Shown here: piece by piece, positions 1 to 4,843 of the stretch
Position numbering within the stretch: position 1 is the first letter of the stretch
Layout: each line of letters opens with the position of its first letter
NCBI GenBank assembly: GCA_030432505.1
Contig: JAUIHA010000034.1
Span: forward strand, 1-7,481
DNA: 7,481 bases
Direction of reading: 5' to 3'
Source of the DNA: a bacterium
GTDB taxonomy: Bacteria > Babelota > Babeliae > Babelales > RVW-14
Notes under the pieces: model-generated
Databases searched by the model: none
What the model saw: the letters and a program-made list of their open reading frames with translations, nothing else
What the model was told of the DNA's origin: nothing
Translations under genes and position numbers: made by a program

Positions 1-149
1 TGAGAAATCTCCAGCTCCTCCTTGCAAGCACGCTCAAGCATCTCTTGCGTAATGATTAGTGGCTTACCCTCTATAATCACCTGAGAAGTATAACTCTTTT
101 GAAAAAAACAAACAGTAAAAAGCATAAGTAAAAAAACTCTTATCTTCAC
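1..149 (-). CDS. Small exported protein, array member 15 (partial, 3' end outside window)
   Basis: The N-terminal 49 codons of an unrecognised protein, cut by the left window edge. I chose the GTG at 149-147. An AGGG Shine-Dalgarno-like stretch lies about 6 nt upstream, and the first residues (MKIRVFLLMLFTV) form a typical basic n-region plus hydrophobic core of a Sec signal peptide, with likely cleavage in the SYTS region near residue 20. The mature part begins with a short beta-like stretch (VIIEGKPLIIT) followed by an acidic helical stretch (QEMLERACKEELEI). It starts 8 nt after the stop of the preceding array gene, so it is probably co-transcribed. Whether it continues into the transmembrane helix and tail seen in its neighbours cannot be seen here. 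Confidence 0.7.
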   Translation of the reverse strand, partial: MKIRVFLLMLFTVCFFQKSYTSQVIIEGKPLIITQEMLERACKEELEIS

Positions 150-157
150 ATGTATCC

Positions 158-501
158 CTAGGCTGTTTCTTCTTCAAGAAACTCATATTTCTTATTCCGA
201 TTTTTGTAACACTCATTCATACAATTCACAACCAAACAACAACACATAACAAGTGCCGTAAAACCCCCAGCAAGAGATAATGCAAATATCGCTTCAAACG
301 ACAAATCTTCATTATCCTCAATACACAATGTTTTCATCATTTGGCTTATTGCCTTGCTATCACCACCCTGTATTGTTTCAACGATATCAGTAAGAAGCTT
401 TTTTTCTTGTAACGATAACGAATGCAATTTTTGGATACAGCATATGAGCTATTACTAATTAATATGAAACAAAAAATAAAGAAGAATATTTTTTTCATCA
501 T
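158..501 (-). CDS. Small exported single-pass membrane protein, array member 14, frameshifted after the signal peptide
   Basis: Function unknown. Translation should begin at the ATGATG at 501-496, directly after the upstream stop (TAG at 504-502), with AGGAGAGGG upstream. This frame encodes a clear signal peptide (MMKKIFFFIFCFIL..SSYA, residues 1-21) but reads into a stop about 30 codons later. The mature domain lies in another frame, 427-158. It has an amphipathic segment (LLTDIVETIQGG), a Gly/Ala-containing membrane helix (residues 45-67 of that frame, ending in CCC), further Cys in NCMNEC, a basic stretch (KNRNKK) and an acidic end (EEETA). Adding one A to the five-A run (T428-432 on the plus strand) joins the frames as ..VSKKLHSL.., giving a normal 114-residue family member. 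Either the gene is broken, or the assembly has an error, or slippage is used. The 89-codon downstream frame alone starts at a TTG without a good ribosome site. Confidence 0.65.
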
Positions 502-852
502 CTACTCACCCTCTCCTACTTCATCGTATCCAGTTCCATGAGCTCGCCGATACGCTCTTGCAAGACTACACCAACAATAACATTCACAAAAAAACCATGA
601 ACTGTACAACAAAAAACATGGCGTCAAAATAGCAAGAGCTATCCACTCAAAGATTATTTCACTTGACTCCTGCGTCAGTAATTCTGCAACCTTCTCCGTA
701 GTAATATTTTTGGCACCCTGCAATTTTCGCACAACGTTTTCAATGAGTTGTTGCTCATGTTGCAAAATAGAGACATCAGGAATTTGCTGAGCACATACCG
801 TATGGCCAGAGCTAAAAAAAAGAAATAAGGCTAATAAATAATTATTTCTCAT
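502..852 (-). CDS. Small exported Cys-rich single-pass membrane protein, array member 13
   Basis: A 116-residue protein of unknown function. Residues 1-21 are a signal peptide (MRNNYLLALFLFFSS..VCA) with probable cleavage before QQIP. Residues 30-62 form a predicted helical, mildly acidic ectodomain (QQLIENVVRKLQG, then TTEKVAELLTQE). Residues 66-88 are the membrane helix, and five Cys sit at 79, 89, 91, 93 and 95, alternating with aromatic residues (CECYCWC) at the membrane exit. The tail has Arg residues (ARAYRRAHG) and ends acidic (DEVGEGE), so the C-terminus is likely cytoplasmic. The ATG at 852-850 overlaps the stop of the upstream gene as ATGA, which points to translational coupling. 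There is no strong Shine-Dalgarno sequence. The tail contains YDEV. Confidence 0.8.
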   Translation of the reverse strand: MRNNYLLALFLFFSSGHTVCAQQIPDVSILQHEQQLIENVVRKLQGAKNITTEKVAELLTQESSEIIFEWIALAILTPCFLLYSSWFFCECYCWCSLARAYRRAHGTGYDEVGEGE

Positions 853-1184
853 CTCTGCTTTTTACCACGTGTTTCCCCTCGCATTCCACTTTTACTGCCA
901 ATCCAGATACAATCTCCAGCAAAGTCTTCATCACTTGAATCAAATAAAGTTGTAACAAAAACATATAAAGTACTTGCTCCTAGAGTAATGCCTAACCATG
1001 TTCCAAGTTCTGAAAGCTTAATTTCATCTTTATCTGCAGCAATAGACTGCACAACTTCTGTCATCATCTTTTGATCAAAATTTTCAAATACTTTTTCAAT
1101 CGCTTGCTGAGTGTGAGCCTCAGCGGAAACTGCATGTGTTGTAAAAAATAATGCACTGATAAAAAATAGATGCTTGATGTTCAT
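849..1184 (-). CDS. Small exported single-pass membrane protein, array member 12 (Cys-poor)
   Basis: A 111-residue protein, not recognised. The signal peptide is residues 1-21 (MNIKHLFFISALFF..AVSA), cut before EAHTQQ. The ectodomain, about residues 26-57, is a predicted amphipathic helix pair (AIEKVFENFDQ and MMTEVVQSIAADKDEIKL). The membrane helix, about 59-81, contains the small-residue pattern GTWLGITLGAS, of a kind often seen in packed helices. Unlike most neighbours it has only one Cys, at 92, and its tail is first acidic (DSSDEDF) and then basic (RGETRGKKQR). The start at 1184 has AAGGGGAA about 6 nt upstream. It is the first gene after the only large gap in the array, so it may head its own transcription unit. 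Confidence 0.8.
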   Translation of the reverse strand: MNIKHLFFISALFFTTHAVSAEAHTQQAIEKVFENFDQKMMTEVVQSIAADKDEIKLSELGTWLGITLGASTLYVFVTTLFDSSDEDFAGDCIWIGSKSGMRGETRGKKQR

Positions 1185-1222
1185 ACTGCTTCCCCTTCTT
1201 GAATTTTTAAATTTTTAGTAAA

Positions 1223-1240
1223 TTGGTACGAGCCTACCAA
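1223..1240. promoter_or_regulatory. Inverted repeat TTGGTA / TACCAA with possible minus-strand promoter
   Basis: TTGGTA (1223-1228) and TACCAA (1235-1240) pair perfectly around a 6-nt loop. Read on the minus strand, the TTGGTA at 1240-1235 is followed 17 nt later by TAAAAA, which could serve as weak -35 and -10 elements for the gene starting at 1184. Each matches about 4 of 6 consensus positions, so this is weak. The repeat could instead be a small operator or chance in AT-rich DNA. Confidence 0.25.
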
Positions 1241-1270
1241 AAAAAAATAATTTTTCTAGAGATAGAAAAA
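1239..1270 (-). terminator. Candidate intrinsic terminator between array genes
   Basis: TTTTTCTA (1251-1258) and TAGAAAAA (1263-1270) are perfect inverted copies around a 4-nt loop. In the minus direction the hairpin is followed by TTA and then nine T (1247-1239). It lies 13 nt after the stop of the gene at 1283-1627, where a terminator would be expected. The stem is almost all A-T with one G-C pair, so it would be a weak or partial terminator. Confidence 0.4.
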
Positions 1271-1282
1271 ATAAGAGTTAAC

Positions 1283-1627
1283 CTATGGGCTCGCTAATAG
1301 GCTCCGAGATCTCCATTTTTCAATACATTCGCGCACTTTGCTAGCAACTGCAAATGCTCCACAGAAGCAAGTGCAGCAGCATATAAGAGAAATAGCAACG
1401 GGCATTACTATAGCAAATACCTTTTTATCTTCCTCGCTCCACCCATGAAAATAGTAATCTTGTTCCTGCCGTTCTAAGGCAAGCAACCAAACGATCTCTA
1501 CAAGTTCATCTTCATCAAGATTTTTAAGAATTTTGTCCAACTGACTGATTGCGACGTTGCCACTACCAAGAACATGCACTGAACTTATAGCAAAGATAAA
1601 CAACACAAAAAGTAATAATTTTTTCAT
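1283..1627 (-). CDS. Small exported Cys-rich single-pass membrane protein, array member 11
   Basis: A 114-residue protein of unknown role. The signal peptide is residues 1-21 (MKKLLLFVLFIFAISS..VLG). The ectodomain has a clear acidic amphipathic helix, LDKILKNLDEDELVEIVWLL (residues 30-49), with hydrophobics at heptad-like spacing. It is followed by an aromatic, charged linker (QDYYFHGWSEED). The membrane helix, about 69-95, carries Cys at 83, 84, 85, 87 and 89 (CCCTCFC), with another at 101. The tail is basic (KVRECIEKWRSRS), placing the C-terminus inside, and ends LLASP without the acidic end seen in many neighbours. The ATG at 1627 has AGGA about 7 nt upstream and lies 9 nt after the previous stop. 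Confidence 0.82.
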   Translation of the reverse strand: MKKLLLFVLFIFAISSVHVLGSGNVAISQLDKILKNLDEDELVEIVWLLALERQEQDYYFHGWSEEDKKVFAIVMPVAISLICCCTCFCGAFAVASKVRECIEKWRSRSLLASP

Positions 1628-1636
1628 AGACTTATC

Positions 1637-1934
1637 CTATCTCTTCATAGTCACGCATTTTTTGCACACGCCACAACAGCAACATGCAATCCCACAGCCA
1701 GCAATGCATAGACAACAACTCGAAAGAAGACAATAGCCCAAGTAACCAGCTACACTCCCAGATAAAAAAAGACCGAGGTATAATCCTATTTCCTCGATAT
1801 TTTGGTCATTATCGCTCTGAAGAATGCGCATAACCTCTTGTAATTTCTGCTCGTTGTTGCACGATGGAGGCTGGCTAGCAAGCGATCTATGTGCACTCAG
1901 TAGCATGAGAAAAAAGATAAGAAACCTTCTTCAT
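1637..1934 (-). CDS. Small exported Cys-rich membrane protein, array member 10, frameshifted inside the signal peptide
   Basis: The natural start is the ATG at 1934-1932. It overlaps the upstream stop as ATGA and has GAGGAG 5 nt upstream. That frame reads MKKVSYLFSHATECT and then stops. The rest lies in the frame 1906-1637, whose first ATG has no ribosome site. Removing one base from the six-A run at 1910-1915 gives MKKVSYLFLMLLSAH..LAS, a normal signal peptide running straight into the mature protein (98 residues in total). The mature part has a helical segment (QKLQEVMRILQSDNDQNIEEIG), a Gly-rich membrane helix (LGLFLSGSVAGYLGYCLL) and eleven Cys within about 26 residues (restored positions 68-93, including CCCC), ending CVTMKR. 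This is the most Cys-dense member. It may be a disrupted gene, a homopolymer error, or a gene rescued by slippage. Function is unknown. Confidence 0.68.
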
Positions 1935-2272
1935 GCAGACTCCTCATCTTGAGCTGTCTTAAAGCATGGTAATCTTCGTTTACCTCCTTTCAATACATTT
2001 TTAAAACATGTTTCAATGTTTCTACCACAACACCAGCTAGCAATACCACAGCAAGCCATGCACCCCACAAGCGAACAAACAAACCCTATGGCACAAAAAC
2101 GTACAATTGTATCAGCATCAAGAAACTCAAAACCCTCTTCTTTTTCTAAGTACTCAATTGCTTCGTGCACCGCAATGAGTTGTTGCTTTGTTATAAAATC
2201 ATTAGTTCCATGAAGCTGATAACTACTTGAAACTAGTAACATTAACGATACAACATAGGCTATAACTCTCAT
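1931..2272 (-). CDS. Small exported Cys-rich single-pass membrane protein, array member 9
   Basis: A 113-residue protein, not recognised. I prefer the ATG at 2272 over the in-frame ATG at 2284, because GGGAG sits 5 nt before 2272 and the shorter form begins with a clean signal peptide (MRVIAYVVSLMLLVSSS..LHG, residues 1-22). The longer form would overlap the previous stop by one base. The ectodomain (residues 26-53) is a Lys/Glu-rich helix (QQLIAVHEAIEYLEKEEGFEFL). The membrane helix, about 57-80, contains Cys at 60, 66, 71, 74 and 75, with 81, 82, 89 and 103 beyond it. The tail is strongly basic (KNVLKGGKRR) and ends acidic (QDEESA). Its TGA overlaps the ATG of the next gene, which suggests coupled translation. 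Confidence 0.8.
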   Translation of the reverse strand: MRVIAYVVSLMLLVSSSYQLHGTNDFITKQQLIAVHEAIEYLEKEEGFEFLDADTIVRFCAIGFVCSLVGCMACCGIASWCCGRNIETCFKNVLKGGKRRLPCFKTAQDEESA

Positions 2273-2283
2273 TTTTTCTCCCA

Positions 2284-2580
2284 TCAGGCTTCAGCATCTG
2301 GATCTGATGTTCGGCAACAGAAGGTGGTTTTTTTTATGATCTTTTTGATTTCACCGTTACAACAAATCAAGCATATACAACAGAATGCACATACTAAGAC
2401 AGCAAAGGTAACGGGCAGACCTATGGTAAGTTCATACTTCTCACAACTCTCTTTTTCTGATTCGAGGTGGAATATAATTTGGTCTAGTAATGCGACGTCT
2501 TTATGAGTAGTTATATCAACTGCTGCAACATACGTAGTACACAGTCCTGCTAGCATTGAAAGAATAAGTTTAAGCTTCAT
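2284..2580 (-). CDS. Small exported Cys-rich single-pass membrane protein, array member 8
   Basis: A 98-residue protein of unknown role. The signal peptide is residues 1-20 (MKLKLILSMLAGLCTTYVAA), cut before VDITTHKD. LAGLC is not a lipobox, because the residue before the Cys is Leu. The short ectodomain helix is LLDQIIFHLESEKESCEKYE (31-50). The membrane helix, about 52-73, holds CAFCCICLICC (Cys 64, 67, 68, 70, 73, 74). A second Cys pair sits at 88-89 after a Lys-rich stretch (EIKKIIKKTT). The end is acidic (SDPDAEA). The ATG at 2580 has GGAG 5 nt upstream, and the gap from the previous gene is 20 nt. Confidence 0.82.
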   Translation of the reverse strand: MKLKLILSMLAGLCTTYVAAVDITTHKDVALLDQIIFHLESEKESCEKYELTIGLPVTFAVLVCAFCCICLICCNGEIKKIIKKTTFCCRTSDPDAEA

Positions 2581-2600
2581 ATTCTCTCCGTTATTAACAA

Positions 2601-2894
2601 TTAATCACTTTCCTCATCGCTACCACTTGTGTCTATAATAAGCGCCTCTGCCTCTTCATCAGACATCCAGTATCCAAACAATACAATCGTACCGATTAAA
2701 AGAGCATAGAGAGTAAGAACAGTTGCAGATTCGAATGACTCATTTTGAAACAATGGCAAAGCAGCATCTGCATCATACTGTTTTAATAAACGCTGTACTT
2801 CCTGCATGCTCATATTTTCAACGTTACTTTGAGCAATCAGCTTAAAATTCATGAGTAATGATATTACTAAGAAAAGGCTCATATATAGTTTCAA
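2601..2894 (-). CDS. Small exported single-pass membrane protein, array member 7 (no cysteine)
   Basis: A 97-residue protein that keeps the array architecture but contains no Cys at all. The TTG at 2894 is supported by AGGAGGG about 7 nt upstream; the in-frame ATG at 2882 would remove the n-region (KLY) of the signal peptide MKLYMSLFLVISLL..LIA. The ectodomain helix is MSMQEVQRLLKQYDADAALPLF (29-49). The membrane helix is about 57-76 (SATVLTLYALLIGTIVLFGY). The tail is entirely acidic (SDEEAEALIIDTSGSDEESD), with no Lys or Arg. Topology is therefore not supported by the positive-inside rule here and rests on the family pattern. It starts 3 nt after the upstream stop. Confidence 0.78.
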   Translation of the reverse strand: MKLYMSLFLVISLLMNFKLIAQSNVENMSMQEVQRLLKQYDADAALPLFQNESFESATVLTLYALLIGTIVLFGYWMSDEEAEALIIDTSGSDEESD

Positions 2895-2897
2895 AAC

Positions 2898-3206
2898 TCA
2901 ACCCTCCTCTTCACAATCCCCTAACCAACTCAACCAACGCATAAAACCTGCCCAGCCACCAAGTATGGCCACAAGTACAAAAAATTGGTTCAGCGTAAAA
3001 TCTGCTGACTCATTTATCTCTTTTATTTGAATTGAATCACTGTAAAGAATCTCTTTAACAAGTTGCTTGCGCTGCTCAACTGATAATGTACTCATAACCT
3101 GCAGCGCTTCTTCCTGGTTGATTGCAAAAATTTGCGGAGCTTGTGCATAAGAATTTTCAGCGAACAAAACACCAAGAAATAAAAATATAATGATGCAAAT
3201 TTTCAC
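2898..3206 (-). CDS. Small exported single-pass membrane protein, array member 6 (LSVEQR motif)
   Basis: I start this gene at the GTG at 3206, which has GAGG 5 nt upstream and gives a compact signal peptide (MKICIIIFLFLGVLFAENSYA). An in-frame ATG at 3239 would add 11 residues rich in Lys and overlap the upstream gene by 23 nt. The product has 102 residues. The ectodomain contains EEALQVMSTLSVEQRKQLVKEIL (32-54), nearly the same as in the gene at 3601-3918 and related to the one at 4403-4825. The DNA is also similar (3068-3116 against 3792-3840), so this copy arose by fairly recent duplication. The membrane helix, about 71-95, is Trp- and Gly-rich (VLVAILGGWAGFMRWLSWLG). The tail is only DCEEEG, with one Cys. 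Function is unknown. Confidence 0.8.
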   Translation of the reverse strand: MKICIIIFLFLGVLFAENSYAQAPQIFAINQEEALQVMSTLSVEQRKQLVKEILYSDSIQIKEINESADFTLNQFFVLVAILGGWAGFMRWLSWLGDCEEEG

Positions 3207-3216
3207 GTTTTTCCTC

Positions 3217-3537
3217 TTACTCACTTTCAATTTGAACATATCGTTTTCTTTTACAATCCAATAAACAATTCTTTATGGACGTGCCTACTTTATCACCACA
3301 GCACCAGCAAAGTACACCAGTCACGCAACATATAACAGACATCAGGCTCAAAACGCCAATAAGAATTTCATTGCCGGTAAATTCACCTTCTAATGACTCT
3401 CTGTCTTGTATGCCCTGATCAGCCAGCGTGGTTAGTAGCCTATACACACCATCGCAAAGGGTATTTTTTTGAATGTTTGCAACATTATCTGCCACCGACA
3501 CCTGCAAGTATGCATGCGGCTGCAGACATACCATCAT
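3217..3537 (-). CDS. Small single-pass membrane protein, array member 5, signal peptide missing
   Basis: An array member whose N-terminus is uncertain. From residue about 20 onward it is typical: an ectodomain helix (NTLCDGVYRLLTTLADQGIQDRES in parts), a membrane helix at about 57-78 with Cys at 70, 71, 77, 79 and 80 (CCVTGVLCWCC), then Cys 91 and 95, a basic tail (CKRKRY) and an acidic end (VQIESE). The first residues (MMVCLQPHAYLQVSVADN) are not a signal peptide and no hydrophobic core precedes them. An in-frame stop lies just upstream of the TTG at 3549. I placed the start at the ATG at 3537, with GAG 7 nt upstream; 3534 or the TTG at 3549 are alternatives. The 5' end may be lost, rearranged or replaced. 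Without a signal peptide the membrane helix itself would have to direct insertion. Confidence 0.65.
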   Translation of the reverse strand: MMVCLQPHAYLQVSVADNVANIQKNTLCDGVYRLLTTLADQGIQDRESLEGEFTGNEILIGVLSLMSVICCVTGVLCWCCGDKVGTSIKNCLLDCKRKRYVQIESE

Positions 3538-3600
3538 CACAATGCTCAATCAATATTTTGCATACTCTATCATCTTTCTCAGCCACGCTCGGGTTGTTAT

Positions 3601-3918
3601 TTAACTATCTTCTACGATGTTCTTGCACTTATTTTTACCTGGAAAGCACATCATCAAACAAATAATACTCGCCCACACGGCACTAAAGCTCGTAACAGTA
3701 CTTAACCCTATCAAACTAAGCTCATACCAAAATTCATTCTTTTCTTGAGCCAGATTTATATCATTTTTAAGAAAATCATCAACCAACTGTATGCGTTGCT
3801 CAACAGATAATGACTTAATAATCTGCAGAGCTTCTTGTTCTTGATGGTGAATATCAGCAGAAATTGATGTGATACCCAAAAAGCCTATACAAACAAAAGC
3901 TATAATCTTTAATTTCAT
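3601..3918 (-). CDS. Small exported single-pass membrane protein, array member 4 (LSVEQR motif)
   Basis: A 105-residue protein. The ATG at 3918 is preceded by GGAAGGG at suitable spacing and begins the signal peptide MKLKIIAFVCIGFLG..ISA. The open frame continues upstream to 4005, but that part overlaps the previous gene and lacks signal-peptide character. The ectodomain motif EQEALQIIKSLSVEQRIQLVDDFL (27-50) matches the gene at 2898-3206 almost residue for residue. A linker (KNDINLAQEKNEF) leads to a Ser/Thr-containing membrane helix, about 66-91, ending CLMMC. The tail is FPGKNKCKNIVEDS: basic, one further Cys, acidic end. The two closest relatives sit on either side of the signal-less gene at 3217-3537, so the duplication involved non-adjacent copies or a later insertion. 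Confidence 0.82.
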   Translation of the reverse strand: MKLKIIAFVCIGFLGITSISADIHHQEQEALQIIKSLSVEQRIQLVDDFLKNDINLAQEKNEFWYELSLIGLSTVTSFSAVWASIICLMMCFPGKNKCKNIVEDS

Positions 3919-3932
3919 TGTTTCCCTTCCGG

Positions 3933-4343
3933 TTATACTTTCAATTTCTTGCCCGTTAAATTTTCCCAAATAGGACCAAAGATACAGAGGCACAAAGCTC
4001 CACACCCATCACTGCACCTATCGCCAGAAGCAGGCTTTGGACGTAAAAATGAATTTGCTAAGCAGCAACAAGTAACTCCTCCAAATAAAATCAGTGGTAG
4101 CCATGCAGTAAAAACACTTGCACCAATAATTTTAAGATCATGAGAAGAAAAACCAGCAAGCTCATGCACTACTTGTAAATCTTCTTTGCTCATTGTCTGT
4201 AACGCCTGTGTAAGTTCTTCTTGAGAATCAAGAAGTTTTTGTAGTTGAGCCTCTTTAAATGTATCGAGCTCGCTTATCGAAACATCTCCATTGCACAAAG
4301 AAAATGACATCATGGTTAAGAAAAATAGAATCTTTACCCTCAT
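3933..4343 (-). CDS. Small exported Cys-rich single-pass membrane protein, array member 3
   Basis: A 136-residue protein, one of the longest in the array. The ATG at 4343 has AAAGGAG 7 nt upstream; the longer frame from 4373 (MHKLCERSVV..) has no such support. The signal peptide is MRVKILFFLTMMSFSLCNG (1-19); FSLC is not a lipobox. The ectodomain (22-69) is longer than in its neighbours and predicted as an extended charged helix or coiled coil (ELDTFKEAQLQKLLDSQEEL, then LQTMSKEDLQVVHELAGF). The membrane helix, about 71-95, includes Pro (AWLPLILFGG) and ends TCCC. After a basic RPKP turn there is a second Cys group (C110, C114, C118, C120 in CSDGCGALCLC) and a hydrophobic amphipathic stretch (IFGPIWENLTGKKLKV), perhaps re-associating with the membrane. 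Function is unknown. Confidence 0.8.
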   Translation of the reverse strand: MRVKILFFLTMMSFSLCNGDVSISELDTFKEAQLQKLLDSQEELTQALQTMSKEDLQVVHELAGFSSHDLKIIGASVFTAWLPLILFGGVTCCCLANSFLRPKPASGDRCSDGCGALCLCIFGPIWENLTGKKLKV

Positions 4344-4376
4344 TACCACGCTCCTTTCACACAGTTTGTGCATTTA

Positions 4377-4393
4377 CCATTGGATAACAATGG
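4377..4393. repeat. Inverted repeat CCATTG / CAATGG
   Basis: Perfect 6-nt arms at 4377-4382 and 4388-4393 with loop GATAA, set inside an outer pair TTGTG (4366-4370) and CACAA (4398-4402). The element begins right after the stop of the gene at 4403-4825 in the direction of transcription. It has no T-run, so it is more likely an mRNA hairpin between two coding regions than a terminator. Confidence 0.35.
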
Positions 4394-4402
4394 GGAACAC
4401 AA

Positions 4403-4825
4403 CTATTCAACCTTTTTGATTTTTTTCTTTTTTAAGCAAAGAATTTTTTCTTTAACTGTGTCTTTAATTGATCCAACAAGATCAAGAGCTGACCCACCTA
4501 ATTCCTTTGCAAAGTCAGGATTTATAGCATAGGTAACCCCACCTACAACGATTACTGCTGCAGCAGTAATAAGAGAAAATTCTGCTAATGCAATACCAAA
4601 GTTTCGCCACGTTGCTCCACCTGAACATTCGAAAAATGGGCATAAGAAGGTTTCATTATCTTCTTCTGATAAAATTTTTTGAATAATCTCAGCTCGCTCA
4701 TCAAGCGAAAGCGTTGCAAACTGTTCAGCGAAAACATCAGCTTGATTAACTGCAGGAACCTGCGCAGATGCCGTTGAACAAACAATAAATAATGATGCAA
4801 TGAATACAAATAATTTGGACTTCAC
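4403..4825 (-). CDS. Small exported single-pass membrane protein, array member 2 (LSLDER motif, Lys-rich tail)
   Basis: A 140-residue protein starting at GTG 4825, with AGGAGA 7 nt upstream. The signal peptide is MKSKLFVFIASLFIV..ASA (1-21), cut before QVPAVNQ. Residues 34-54 (EQFATLSLDERAEIIQKILSE) correspond to the LSVEQR segment of the genes at 2898 and 3601. Two Cys lie in the ectodomain (FLCPFFECSGG, 62 and 67), which is unusual in this array and could form a disulfide outside. The membrane helix, about 78-101, is Ala/Val/Gly-rich (LITAAAVIVVGGVTYA). The long tail contains an amphipathic stretch (AKELGGSALDLVGSI) and a very basic end (CLKKKKIKKVE) with one Cys. It follows the previous gene by 18 nt. 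The biochemical role is unknown. Confidence 0.82.
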   Translation of the reverse strand: MKSKLFVFIASLFIVCSTASAQVPAVNQADVFAEQFATLSLDERAEIIQKILSEEDNETFLCPFFECSGGATWRNFGIALAEFSLITAAAVIVVGGVTYAINPDFAKELGGSALDLVGSIKDTVKEKILCLKKKKIKKVE

Positions 4826-4843
4826 AGAACGTTCTCCTAATAA

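Noticed and set aside
3393..3705. Two overlapping plus-strand open frames (90 and 78 codons) antisense to the array genes
   Set aside because: They lie across a minus-strand coding region and an intergenic gap, lack ribosome sites, and have the Cys/His/Thr-rich composition typical of antisense frames of these genes.
3919..4005. Upstream extension of the gene at 3601-3918 to an earlier in-frame ATG
   Set aside because: It would overlap the previous gene by 73 nt and place about 29 polar residues in front of a complete signal peptide that has its own GGAAGGG site.
4300..4343. Lipoprotein signal in the gene at 3933-4343 (FSLC) and likewise LAGLC in the gene at 2284-2580
   Set aside because: The residue before Cys is Leu in both, while lipoboxes need a small residue (Gly, Ala or Ser). 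Signal peptidase I cleavage fits better.
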